Shown in pieces: positions 53,869-62,439 of a stretch of DNA of 64,000 nt. Origin of the DNA: an uncultured Thalassotalea sp. (GTDB taxonomy: Bacteria; Pseudomonadota; Gammaproteobacteria; Enterobacterales; Alteromonadaceae); the NCBI GenBank assembly GCA_947502355.1, contig CANMZP010000011.1, forward strand, positions 61,184-125,183, in the 5' to 3' direction. How positions within the stretch are numbered: the stretch's first letter is position 1; each line of letters starts with the position of its first letter. The position numbers and the translations under genes are program-made. A model generated the notes under the pieces. The model was given only the letters and a program-made list of their open reading frames with translations. It had not been told where the DNA came from and did no database searches.

Positions 53869-55770
53869 ATGCAACACATTCGCATATTTTCGACAACATT
53901 TGAAACAACAAGAATGAAAGACAACGTAAACCCTGTATCAGCAACGCCCATAGTCAATATGATTTTCATTGTCTTGTTAAGTTTGTGTTGTTTTAGCCTC
54001 ACCGGCAAACCCGCCTATGCCAATCAGATGAGCGAGACTCAAATTAGCGAGTTAATTGCTCAAACCGAAGAAATCAGACGCACCGATTACCAACAGTTTT
54101 TTAAAAACATCGAGATGCTTAAAGCGGTTCAAAAACAGTTAACGGAACTTCAAGACGAACAATTAACCACTTTTATCTCCTATCAGCTCACCTTAAATGG
54201 TCAAGCCGTGCAAGGCTTAGGATTGCTGAAACGCTTAAGCCAGTCACAAAACATCAACATTAGAATGCGCAGCTATATCTCGCAAATTCCAATATTGACG
54301 CAACTTAAAAAACTCAATGAAGCGGTTGTGGTCATGGATATCATGCTCGATGAAATCGCCACTAACGACCCAAATACCGACTTGAGCTTAGTGAATGAAG
54401 GCTTACAAGTGGTTGGCTTTTTTTATAAAACTTTAGGCGAATTTGAACTTGCCAATAGTTATTACCATCTCATTGATCGCGCAGAGCTTAGTGATAAAGA
54501 AATATGTTTACTCGATTACCTGATTGCCACCAATTCTTTGAGTGCAGGCAAGATAGGCGCCGATGATAGAAGGTTACTTAAGGCCAGAGATTTTTGTTAT
54601 GACATTTCCGATTTAATGATGGCCAATGGACTGGTATTTGCGCAAGCAACACAATACACAAAAGATCATCAATACATGGAAAGTATTGACCTGTTAAAAC
54701 AGTTTGAAAATAAAATTCATGAGGCTAATTACCGCCTGCATCTTTTAGCCTACGATTTGAACATGATGGAAAATCTGGTCGCTTTAGAAAAGCTGCAAGA
54801 AGCCCAAGACTTCGCCGATAAAATCGAATCATACCCCGAATTAGAAGGGGTTAAAGTGCGTTATTATGAGCTATTGGCTAAATTAAAATACTTGCAAGAA
54901 GACTACCTGGATGCCCATAAGTACTTACAGATCATTGATAAAGAAAAATCTTCAAATGAACAGCTCATATTAAAGGATAAACTTGCTTATGCTCAAGTGA
55001 AACATCAGGTAGCAGAGAAAAACAACCGACTTAATAACTTAATGAATTTATCGCGAAAAAACTTAACCAACGTTGCTGATTTAACCAATGAAAACAAAGC
55101 ATTATTAGACACTCTAGTGTTTGATAAAATCGTTATATTTGCCTTAATAACCGCGACAGGTGCGTTATACCTTATTATCTTTGTTTTAAGGGCACACAAA
55201 CAAGGCATTCGCAATAATCGCAACAGAGACCCACTCACCGGTGTTTATATGCGTCGTCACTTTACCGACCTGTTTGCCAGTATGGTTTACAAAGAGAAAT
55301 TCTCAAACCAAAGCCTCGCAGTGATCACGTTTAACTTTGACAAGCTCAAAGACATTAATAATCGATTCAGTGTTGAGGAAGGTGATTACTTATTAAGACA
55401 AACGGTCCGTTATGGCTTGGAAATCATCTCGGTAGATGATGTTTTAGCGCGTATAGGCAGCGATGAATTTGCCATTGCTATGCCTAATAAAACCAAAGCC
55501 GATGCCGAAATCATCGCGCACAGAATCGCCCAGCACATAAAAAAATTATCCACAAAAACCACCGGTGAAGCTTTCCAAGCAACGGCGAGTTTTGGCATCA
55601 CAGATACACAAATAAGTAACTATGTACCTAAGGCTTTATTAGCGGACTCGAGTAAAGCCTTATCGACAGCAAAACACTCAGAGCATAAAGTCTGTATTTT
55701 CGACTCAAGCATGACCTACAAAACAACCGTATTTAAAAATGATAATCGCGCCTATGGTGACTTAGCATGA
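53869..55770 (+). CDS. TPR-like sensor with GGDEF domain, atypical active site
   Basis: A 633-residue putative diguanylate cyclase or degenerate relative. A signal/anchor (MIFIVLLSLCCFSLTGKPAYA) precedes a helical periplasmic repeat domain (about 55-390) of TPR type. A membrane helix (IVIFALITATGALYLIIFVL, about residue 430) and a C-terminal GGDEF domain (about 455-620) follow. The GGDEF site reads IGSDEF, and the first metal aspartate is asparagine (TFNFDKLKDIN). RDPLTGVYMRRHF is intact. The start is uncertain: 53869, 53914 or 53959 all give an anchor. It overlaps the next gene by four bases, so the two are translationally coupled. Confidence 0.85.
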   Translation: MQHIRIFSTTFETTRMKDNVNPVSATPIVNMIFIVLLSLCCFSLTGKPAYANQMSETQISELIAQTEEIRRTDYQQFFKNIEMLKAVQKQLTELQDEQLTTFISYQLTLNGQAVQGLGLLKRLSQSQNINIRMRSYISQIPILTQLKKLNEAVVVMDIMLDEIATNDPNTDLSLVNEGLQVVGFFYKTLGEFELANSYYHLIDRAELSDKEICLLDYLIATNSLSAGKIGADDRRLLKARDFCYDISDLMMANGLVFAQATQYTKDHQYMESIDLLKQFENKIHEANYRLHLLAYDLNMMENLVALEKLQEAQDFADKIESYPELEGVKVRYYELLAKLKYLQEDYLDAHKYLQIIDKEKSSNEQLILKDKLAYAQVKHQVAEKNNRLNNLMNLSRKNLTNVADLTNENKALLDTLVFDKIVIFALITATGALYLIIFVLRAHKQGIRNNRNRDPLTGVYMRRHFTDLFASMVYKEKFSNQSLAVITFNFDKLKDINNRFSVEEGDYLLRQTVRYGLEIISVDDVLARIGSDEFAIAMPNKTKADAEIIAHRIAQHIKKLSTKTTGEAFQATASFGITDTQISNYVPKALLADSSKALSTAKHSEHKVCIFDSSMTYKTTVFKNDNRAYGDLA

Positions 55771-57572
55771 TGACAAAACTGTTTCTGCCACTTTGCTCAT
55801 TCATCAAATTTAGCTTCTTTTTAAGTATGCTTATTTTTAGTAATGCATCCGTACATGCAAGCCCGCAAGCTAGGCCAATACTTGATGTTTTCAATGAAGC
55901 GATGGCTTTAAGAAGTCGCGATCATGAAAAAAGTTCGCAGCTTTACCTCGTCCTTAACGAGCGCGAAAATGAACTTGCAGATGAGTACCGTCTGGAGCTG
56001 GTTTATTTGGAAGCGTATCTTTTGATGATGCAGGGTGAGTATGATAAAGCCATTACCACACACTCAAACCTCACCATGGTTAAAAACCCCAATCTGGCTT
56101 TGCGTGCCTATGCGAACATGCTTACCATAGAACTATTGCGCCGCGATTATTTAGCGGCTTCAAGCTATATGATCCCCATGCTCGAAATTCTAGAAACCGA
56201 CTCCATCAACTTGGAGTTACGCTTTGCTAATTATGCTTACGATATTATTGGTACCTTCTACAATCACTTGGGCAATTTCGAAAAAGGCTTCTTTTACCTT
56301 AGTAAGGTTACGCCAAGTGCTTACGAGAGCCGCGATTTATGTAATTTTCAAGTGCAAATGGTAAAAACCGAACTCATTCTTAATAAGATTGACTTTGTCT
56401 CTCCTAAAATTGTCCATACCATTGAGTTATGCCGCTCGGTTGAGGAAGACATTATGTTGCAAGGTTTCCTAGCCGATATAGGCTGGGAGCTGATTAAGCG
56501 TGGTAAATACCAAGAAAGTATCAATATACTCAGCGAAGAACTTCCTGCCGTTGAGTTGAGTAACTTTTCTATGGGGACAGCAGAATTTTACAGTTTCCTA
56601 GCCAAAAGTTACTTTGAACTCGGTAACGACAATATGGCCGAACATTTTGCCCTCAAAACCCTTGATTTCAGTCACACCTTAGCAGAGCCATTACCACACA
56701 GGTTGGCACTCGAAGTGTTGTACGAGCAGTCTAAAACTGCTGATGATGCTAAGAAATCCTACCAATTATTGCAGCAATTGATTGCCGCTAAAGAAGCTTA
56801 CTCCAAAACGGAACAATTAAAAGTTTTAGGAAGAGAACAGGTAAAAGTCGACTTTAATGACCTAATTCAGGATATTCAAAAGTATCACGACCAAGTCGAA
56901 CTGGAAAACATCATCAAAGCCAAAAAAGCCAAAAATCGGGAAATATTCAGTTTATATGTATTCTTTGAACGGTTAATTCATCTGGCGTTGATTGCCTTGT
57001 TACTCTACCAGTTACGCCATTTTTATATTGAATTAAAATCCATTAATAAAGAAAAGAAAAAATTGGTGCTGGATAAAACCAGCATGGCATTAAACCGACA
57101 TATTTTTATTCATAAAGCCAAAGCCGTTTTGAGCAACTCAATGGCCAATGATAAAACCGTTGCCTTAATCTTATTTAATATTGATAAGTTTCGACAAGTT
57201 AACCATTTCCAAGGGAATGACCGTGCCGATAGATTATTAAAAAATGGGATTTTAAAGAGCCGGGAGTGTTTACCTGACAAAGCCTTTATAGGTCGTCTTG
57301 GTGGGGATGAATTTGCCATTATTTTACCCAATACACATCGTGCTCAAGCGTTAGAAATAGCTGAAAAAATTCGATATGAACTGACTCAAGTTGAAGATCA
57401 AAAGCTGAGTTTTAAGTTTTCTTTCACGGCGAGTTTTGGGGTAACCGATACTCAGCTAAGCGGCTACCAATTTTTCCAACTCATTATCGATGCGGATAGC
57501 GTTATCAGTGAGAGTAAAAATCTGGGGGGTAATGCCACCTTGGTATATCGGCCTGAACAACCAGTAACCTAG
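55767..57572 (+). CDS. TPR-like sensor with GGDEF domain (second copy)
   Basis: A 601-residue paralogue of the previous gene, overlapping it by ATGA. Signal peptide (SFFLSMLIFSNASVHA), helical repeat sensor (about 35-370), coiled region, membrane helix (LIHLALIALLLYQL, about residue 410) and GGDEF domain (about 430-595). The GGDEF signature is intact (GRLGGDEFAII). However the metal-site first aspartate is asparagine (LFNIDKFRQVN) and the upstream DPLTGL motif is replaced by DKTSMALNRH. Catalytic activity is therefore doubtful. A 12-base direct repeat, AGCGGCTTTTAT, follows the stop at 57571-57582 and 57586-57597. Confidence 0.85.
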   Translation: MMTKLFLPLCSFIKFSFFLSMLIFSNASVHASPQARPILDVFNEAMALRSRDHEKSSQLYLVLNERENELADEYRLELVYLEAYLLMMQGEYDKAITTHSNLTMVKNPNLALRAYANMLTIELLRRDYLAASSYMIPMLEILETDSINLELRFANYAYDIIGTFYNHLGNFEKGFFYLSKVTPSAYESRDLCNFQVQMVKTELILNKIDFVSPKIVHTIELCRSVEEDIMLQGFLADIGWELIKRGKYQESINILSEELPAVELSNFSMGTAEFYSFLAKSYFELGNDNMAEHFALKTLDFSHTLAEPLPHRLALEVLYEQSKTADDAKKSYQLLQQLIAAKEAYSKTEQLKVLGREQVKVDFNDLIQDIQKYHDQVELENIIKAKKAKNREIFSLYVFFERLIHLALIALLLYQLRHFYIELKSINKEKKKLVLDKTSMALNRHIFIHKAKAVLSNSMANDKTVALILFNIDKFRQVNHFQGNDRADRLLKNGILKSRECLPDKAFIGRLGGDEFAIILPNTHRAQALEIAEKIRYELTQVEDQKLSFKFSFTASFGVTDTQLSGYQFFQLIIDADSVISESKNLGGNATLVYRPEQPVT

Positions 57573-57616
57573 CGGCTTTTATTTAAGCGGCTTTTATCGA
57601 TCAACTAGCGAGAAAA

Positions 57617-57639
57617 CCCAGTGATCTTTAGTCACTGGG
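57617..57639 (+). repeat. IS605 left-end subterminal hairpin
   Basis: Imperfect palindrome CCCAGTGAT and a loop CTTT then AGTCACTGGG. An outer pair, CTAGCGA / TCGCTAG (57605-57611 and 57645-57651), encloses it and includes the tnpA stop. Confidence 0.85.
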
Positions 57640-57647
57640 ATGAATCG

Positions 57648-58043
57648 CTAGCCTTGCTCCTGAATGTATTTCCTGATTGTTTCTGCACTAGCATTTCCAA
57701 CAGAACAAGCAAAATACCCGTCCGACCAAAACGTTTTCTCCTTCCAAAACTGTCTTTTCAAGTCCGGAGCGTAATGCCAGATCTTATGGTTGGTCATTTG
57801 TTTAATGTTTCGCACATGCTGAGATACACTGTATTTCACAGATAATGTCATCAAAACATGGACATGATCTTTGTCGATTTCAATCTCTTCAACTGTAAAG
57901 TCTGAACTTGCAGACAGTTCGATAATTGCTCTCTTCACGAATTGCCCTAGCATTCCACTCAATAATTGCTTTCTATATTTCACAACCAAGATTAAATGTA
58001 GCGCTATTAGAAATTTACAGTGTGACTTAGTCTCATATTCCAT
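57648..58043 (-). CDS. tnpA: IS200/IS605 transposase TnpA (Y1 HUH family)
   Basis: A 131-residue single-strand transposase that cuts and joins DNA at element ends using a tyrosine. The HUH motif is IDKDHVHVLM (H60, H62). The catalytic tyrosine is Y126 in IRKYIQEQG at the C-terminus. LILVVKYRKQLLSG is the family N-terminal strand. It appears complete with no stop or frameshift. It lies opposite tnpB with 38 bases between starts, a common IS605 layout. Confidence 0.95.
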   Translation of the reverse strand: MEYETKSHCKFLIALHLILVVKYRKQLLSGMLGQFVKRAIIELSASSDFTVEEIEIDKDHVHVLMTLSVKYSVSQHVRNIKQMTNHKIWHYAPDLKRQFWKEKTFWSDGYFACSVGNASAETIRKYIQEQG

Positions 58044-58081
58044 CTTGACAACTCGATTATATACAGTAGTCTATACAGTAT

Positions 58082-59308
58082 ATGAAAAAGATGCTCAGAT
58101 ACAACTATAGGCTCAAGCCCATAGCAGAACAAGAAACCAAACTCATTGAGTTTGGCCCGACAGCGCGAGGGATCTGGAATCTATTGTTGTCTGAAAATAT
58201 GCGTCGATATGAGTACGATAAAACGTTTTTGTTCTACAAAGAAATGGCTGCACCCCTTAAAGAGATAAAGCCTTTTGAAGAGTTTGGATGGATTAAAGCG
58301 TTTGACTCTGCGGCAGGCCAGCAAGTGGCTCGTGATTTAGAAACCGCGATGAAAAACGCATTTTCAAAAGGGCGATTGCAGCGCTTCCCAAAGCACAAAG
58401 TGTCATACAAAAAGAAAAAGCTTCACAATGACTCGTTTCGTGCGGTCAACAATTCTAACTGCATCCGCATAGAGAACGGTGCTATCAGCATCCCTAAGGT
58501 TGGCAGGGTGCCAATTATTCTTCATCGCGACTTAGTGAGTAAAATCAAGACAGTAACCGTTCAGTATCGTCACGGAAAATGGGAATGCAGTATCACTCAG
58601 GAAGTCGAATGTAAAACGGCGCTTCGCGTTTTAAAATCAATTACTGGTTTTGACATTAATTCAAAACAAACGGTGGTTGGCTCAAATGGTTTTGTAGCCG
58701 ACAATCCAAAATTTTTAAAGCAGTCAAGAAAGAAGTTAAATCAATTACAACGTCAGCTTGCACGCCGAAAGAAAGGCTCAAATCGCTGGCAAAAAACCAA
58801 GCAACGCATCAATAAATTACACGGTAAAATCTCAAGGCAAAGATTCGCCTTTGCACACGAAACCTCACGCCAGATAACCAATGAGAGTGATATTTTAGTG
58901 TTCGAAGATTTGAACGTGAAAGGGATGCAACAGTTCAATGGTAGCATGGTTGCCGATAACGTGATGGGTTTAATCACTCAGCTTGCGAAATATAAAGCTG
59001 AGCTTGAAGGTAAGCTCTATCACGAAATTGGTCGATATGAAAAATCCACAGGGATTTGCTGTAAATGCGACGAGCACCATGCGCTAACATTGAACGAAAG
59101 ATATTTCACTTGCAAGGCTTGTAAAACCTACCAAAGCCGCGACCTGTCTGCGGCTAAAAGCATAGCAAAAACAGGTGAAACTGACTTAATTGCGGCTGGA
59201 GTGGTCGCCAGGGTTAATCCCACATCTCAGCAGAAATCAGCTAATAAAACGAAAGTCTTCGAGCAATCGAAGTTTGCTATGGGAGTTGAGAAAAAAGAAG
59301 CAGCCTAG
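58082..59308 (+). CDS. tnpB: IS605 TnpB RNA-guided nuclease
   Basis: TnpB is the RNA-guided nuclease ancestor of Cas12, using an omega RNA from the element's right end to cut DNA. The 408-residue protein has RuvC residues D191 (TGFDINSKQT), E275 (ILVFEDLNVKGM) and D354 (YQSRDLSAAKS). Its zinc finger has C326 and C329 in GICCKCD, then C344 and C347 in FTCKACKTY. All three catalytic acids are present, so it may be active. The stop lies inside a small hairpin (CTAGC / GCTAG, 59305-59321). It is longer than the shortest TnpBs and shows no disruption. Confidence 0.95.
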   Translation: MKKMLRYNYRLKPIAEQETKLIEFGPTARGIWNLLLSENMRRYEYDKTFLFYKEMAAPLKEIKPFEEFGWIKAFDSAAGQQVARDLETAMKNAFSKGRLQRFPKHKVSYKKKKLHNDSFRAVNNSNCIRIENGAISIPKVGRVPIILHRDLVSKIKTVTVQYRHGKWECSITQEVECKTALRVLKSITGFDINSKQTVVGSNGFVADNPKFLKQSRKKLNQLQRQLARRKKGSNRWQKTKQRINKLHGKISRQRFAFAHETSRQITNESDILVFEDLNVKGMQQFNGSMVADNVMGLITQLAKYKAELEGKLYHEIGRYEKSTGICCKCDEHHALTLNERYFTCKACKTYQSRDLSAAKSIAKTGETDLIAAGVVARVNPTSQQKSANKTKVFEQSKFAMGVEKKEAA

Positions 59309-59331
59309 CCCCAAAAGCTAGACTGTAGAAG

Positions 59332-59354
59332 CCCAGTGATCTTTAGTCGCTGGG
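59332..59354 (+). repeat. IS605 right-end hairpin, likely omega RNA 3' scaffold
   Basis: CCCAGTGATCTTTAGTCGCT then GGG, differing at one base from the left-end hairpin. In this family the omega RNA comprises the tnpB 3' end plus this right end, and the guide is the flanking genomic sequence. Confidence 0.8.
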
Positions 59355-59370
59355 TAGTTCACTATATGCC

Positions 59371-59805
59371 TTAAAAGCCCATAAAGCTTTCCAAGATAAT
59401 CACAGCAGACTGACAATCGATATTATCTTTTTGTAAATTACGATAGCCGCCATGGGCAAATAAATCGGCTTTGGCATCCGCGGTGGTTAAGCGCTCATCT
59501 TGTAGCTCAATAGGAATACCAAAGCGGCCAAATAATCGATTGGCAAACTTTTTGGCTCTTAAGGTTAACGGTTGCTCCGTGCCGTCCATATTTAATGGCA
59601 AACCAATAACTAAAACATCGGGCTGCCATTCTTTTAGCAAGCCTTCGATTTGTTGCCAGTTAGGGATGCCATCTTTGGCCTTAATGGCTTTTAATGGAGA
59701 GGCGGTTGCCGTGATCTCTTGACCAATGGCAATACCAATATGACTTGTTCCAAAGTCAAAGCCCATTAAGGTACGCTGACCAACAGGCTTAGTCGATTTT
59801 GACAT
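59371..59805 (-). CDS. ruvX: Holliday junction resolvase-like YqgF/RuvX
   Basis: A 144-residue RNase H-fold protein of the YqgF family, reported in pre-16S rRNA 5' processing. Motifs are [20 protein letters not shown] (first Asp), [17 protein letters not shown], and [21 protein letters not shown]. The C-terminus [15 protein letters not shown] has the last acidic residue. It sits 89 bases after yqgE, in the usual order. Its stop is only about 9 bases from the predicted IS605 right end. Confidence 0.95.
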   Translation of the reverse strand: MSKSTKPVGQRTLMGFDFGTSHIGIAIGQEITATASPLKAIKAKDGIPNWQQIEGLLKEWQPDVLVIGLPLNMDGTEQPLTLRAKKFANRLFGRFGIPIELQDERLTTADAKADLFAHGGYRNLQKDNIDCQSAVIILESFMGF

Positions 59806-59893
59806 GAATTTTCCTAGAAAATAAAATTGTATATTGAGGCGTTATGACCATAGCGAATACGCGTTTTGTCTGGTAACACGCCTTTATTGAGCG

Positions 59894-60451
59894 TTAAGCG
59901 TGACCAACGTCCGTTGAAAGATGCCCCAAATCGATACCCAGTTTTTCGGCCGCTTTTTGCCAGCGTAATTCAATTGGTGTTTCAAATAATATTTCTTTAT
60001 CTGCGGCAATATTTAGCCATGAATTTTGCTGCAATTCTTGTTCTAATTGCCCCGGCGACCAACCGGCATAACCTAGTGCCACCATAAATTGACTTGGTGC
60101 ATCATCACCGCCTAATGACAATAAAATATCTTTAGATGTGGTGATCATAATATCATCACTTAATGCCAGTGAGCTTTCCCAACCGCTTTGCATATTGTGC
60201 AAAACAAAGCCTCTATCGGGTGCCACAGGACCACCAGCAAGCACTTTTTGATTAAGCCCAGTGGTGTCATGTTTATTGGCTTCTATTTGCACTAATAACT
60301 CATTTACGGTGATCCGAACTGGCATGTTGATAACCAGCCCCATAGCCCCTTTTTCATTGTGCTCACATATGTAAGTCACTGTTTTATGAAAATAAGGATC
60401 CTGTAAATTGGGCATCGCAATTAAAAACTGGTTTTCTAAACTTTCCATCAA
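59894..60451 (-). CDS. yqgE: YqgE/AlgH (UPF0301) family protein
   Basis: A 185-residue protein of unknown biochemical role (UPF0301; AlgH in Pseudomonas). SLENQFLIAMPNLQDPYFHK, TYICEHNEKGAMGLVINMP, AGGPVAPDRGFVLHN, and ALGYAGWSPGQLEQELQQNS are the conserved segments. It is 98 bases after gshB on the same strand, and the gshB-yqgE-ruvX order is conserved across gammaproteobacteria. Confidence 0.95.
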   Translation of the reverse strand: MMESLENQFLIAMPNLQDPYFHKTVTYICEHNEKGAMGLVINMPVRITVNELLVQIEANKHDTTGLNQKVLAGGPVAPDRGFVLHNMQSGWESSLALSDDIMITTSKDILLSLGGDDAPSQFMVALGYAGWSPGQLEQELQQNSWLNIAADKEILFETPIELRWQKAAEKLGIDLGHLSTDVGHA

Positions 60452-60549
60452 TTCACCTACGTCTTACCTTAAATTGAGCCAACCCGGTATTATGTTAATC
60501 ATAACCCATAAAAAAGGGTTTAGCCCAATTATGGCAACGCTATTATCAA

Positions 60550-61503
60550 TTATTTACGACGAATATCTGCTTCGATAGCATCCATCAATTTGGCGCTAAT
60601 ATTGATATCGAAAGCCGCTTCAATTTCGCGAATACAGGTTGGGCTGGTTACGTTAATTTCAGTGACTTTATCGCCAATAACATCCAAACCGACAAAGTAT
60701 AAGCCACGCTTTTTAAGCTCTGGGCCAATGCGCTTAGCAATTGCCCAATCGGAGTCTGATAATGGGCGCGCTTCACCTCGCCCACCCGCAGCAAGGTTGC
60801 CTCGGGTTTCACCTTGCGCCGGAATACGTGCCAAACAATATGGCATAGGCTCGCCATTAACGATTAAAATACGTTTGTCACCATCAAGAATTTCCGGCAT
60901 ATACTCTTGCACCATAGCGTAATGTTGGCCATGCTCGGTTAATGTTTCAATGATCACCCCGACATTGGCATCATTAGGGCCAATTCGGAAAATAGATGAG
61001 CCACCCATGCCATCTAACGGCTTGATGATCACATCTTTTTGTTCTTGGTGAAATGCACGAATAAGACTGGATTGGCGAGTAACTAACGTTTTTGGCGTTA
61101 AATCGGCAAACCAAGCGGTATAAAGTTTTTCATTACAGTCGCGCAAGCTTTGAGGCTTATTCACCATTAATGTGCCTTGCAACTCAGCTCGCTCAAGCAT
61201 ATAGGTAGCATAGATATATTCGGTATCAAATGGCGGATCCTTACGCATTAACACCGCGTCTAGGTCAGCAACCGCAATATCTTCTTTGGCTTGTAGTTCG
61301 TACCATTTGTTTTTGTCATCAAAAACCTCGACTCGAGCAGCCGTTGCCCGACATTCGCCTTGCATTAAGTAAAGGTCGTTCATTTCAATATAGTAAAGCT
61401 CATAGCCACGTTTTTGCGCTTCAAGCATCATCGCCATACTTGAGTCTTTTACTACATTAACACTTGAAATCGGGTCCATTACCACGCCAAGTTTGATTGT
61501 CAT
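60550..61503 (-). CDS. gshB: Glutathione synthetase
   Basis: Joins gamma-glutamylcysteine and glycine with ATP in glutathione synthesis. The 317-residue protein has an ATP-grasp fold. Key segments are LGVVMDPISSVNVVKDSSMA, VLMRKDPPFDTEYIYATYML, KPLDGMGGSSIFRI (ATP loop), QEYMPEILDGDKRILIVNGE, ARIPAQGETRGNLAAGGRGE, and LDVIGDKVTEINVTSPTCIRE. The size is normal. It follows rsmE by about 65 bases. Confidence 0.97.
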   Translation of the reverse strand: MTIKLGVVMDPISSVNVVKDSSMAMMLEAQKRGYELYYIEMNDLYLMQGECRATAARVEVFDDKNKWYELQAKEDIAVADLDAVLMRKDPPFDTEYIYATYMLERAELQGTLMVNKPQSLRDCNEKLYTAWFADLTPKTLVTRQSSLIRAFHQEQKDVIIKPLDGMGGSSIFRIGPNDANVGVIIETLTEHGQHYAMVQEYMPEILDGDKRILIVNGEPMPYCLARIPAQGETRGNLAAGGRGEARPLSDSDWAIAKRIGPELKKRGLYFVGLDVIGDKVTEINVTSPTCIREIEAAFDINISAKLMDAIEADIRRK

Positions 61504-61567
61504 TTTAATATCCCATTGTCTTATAAATTGTCGTTAATTCGATTGTTGCTCAGCGAATAAAAGCTGG

Positions 61568-62299
61568 CTAGGTTAAATCGCCAAACTTGCATTGCAACGC
61601 CGTGATCGCGGTTAATGCCGCCGTTTCTGTGCGCAGCACCCTTGGCCCCATCAGTACTTCGGTATAATTTGCTTCGCTCGCCTGTTCAATTTCAGCCTCA
61701 CTTAATCCACCTTCAGGCCCTATCAATAAACGTACTCTATCGGTTTGCATATCCAGCCCCATAATAGAGGACTTAGCGCGAGGGTGCAGATTAATTTTTA
61801 ACGCTTGGGTTGGTTGTGCCAACCAATCCGTTAACGATACAGGGGCCAGTACCTGTGGTACATAAGCACGGCCGCTTTGTTCACAGGCAGCAATCACGAT
61901 TTTTTGCCATTGTTGACGTTTTTTTTCTAAACGTTCGGCATTAAGTTTCACCCCACAACGTTCGGTAAATAATGGGGTAATGGTACTCACCCCTAATTCA
62001 ACCGATTTTTGTAAGGTAAAATCCATTCTATCGCCTCGGGAGATCCCCTGCCCTAAATGAATATTTAGTGGTGATTCATTATTACGTGCCACTTTACTGG
62101 TGATAATCGCACTTGCCTGCTTTTTAGCGACGTGCTCAAGATCGGCATCATAATCGCAACCATCACCATTAAACAAGGTAATGTTGTCGCCAGCTTTTAG
62201 GCGTAAAACTCGTACCACATGCCCAAACGCATCGTCATTTAATTCAATGGTTTGGCCTACAGTAAAAGGGGTATCTTGATAAATTCTCGGGTTACTCAT
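61568..62299 (-). CDS. rsmE: 16S rRNA m3U1498 methyltransferase RsmE
   Basis: A SPOUT methyltransferase methylating U1498 in 16S rRNA. The 243-residue protein has an N-terminal PUA-like domain (HVVRVLRLKAGDNITLFNGDG), then GQGISRGDRMDFTLQKSVELGVSTITPLFTERC. The SAM-binding knot LLIGPEGGLSEAEIEQA and GPRVLRTETAALTAITAL are intact. Between metK and gshB this is the conserved order, with endA absent here. Confidence 0.96.
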   Translation of the reverse strand: MSNPRIYQDTPFTVGQTIELNDDAFGHVVRVLRLKAGDNITLFNGDGCDYDADLEHVAKKQASAIITSKVARNNESPLNIHLGQGISRGDRMDFTLQKSVELGVSTITPLFTERCGVKLNAERLEKKRQQWQKIVIAACEQSGRAYVPQVLAPVSLTDWLAQPTQALKINLHPRAKSSIMGLDMQTDRVRLLIGPEGGLSEAEIEQASEANYTEVLMGPRVLRTETAALTAITALQCKFGDLT

Positions 62300-62379
62300 C
62301 GCTTATATCTGCAACTTGAAAATGTATTGTAAATTGTGGCACATGATAACAAGTATTTGTGGCAATTTCTTCTAGATAC

Positions 62380-62406
62380 AAAAATGCCAGGTAAAAACCT
62401 GGCACC
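62380..62406 (-). terminator. Terminator after metK
   Basis: Stem ATGCCAGGT / ACCTGGCAC with loop AAAA; minus-strand T run follows. Confidence 0.85.
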
Positions 62407-62439
62407 TTTATACATAAATGTATTTTTTTAAAGCGTAAC

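Larger units (their letters stand above)
57598..59362. mobile_element. IS200/IS605-family insertion sequence (tnpA and tnpB)
   Basis: A complete-looking two-gene element: tnpA on the minus strand, tnpB on the plus strand, diverging from the middle. Near-identical 23-base hairpins lie at both ends, 57617-57639 and 59332-59354. By analogy with IS608, the left hairpin should be about 19 bases from the left end, which gives 57598, after a TTTAT motif. The right end is set after TTCAC at 59362. The resulting length of 1765 bases is typical. There is no target-site duplication in this family. The boundaries are inferred, not proven. Confidence 0.85.
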
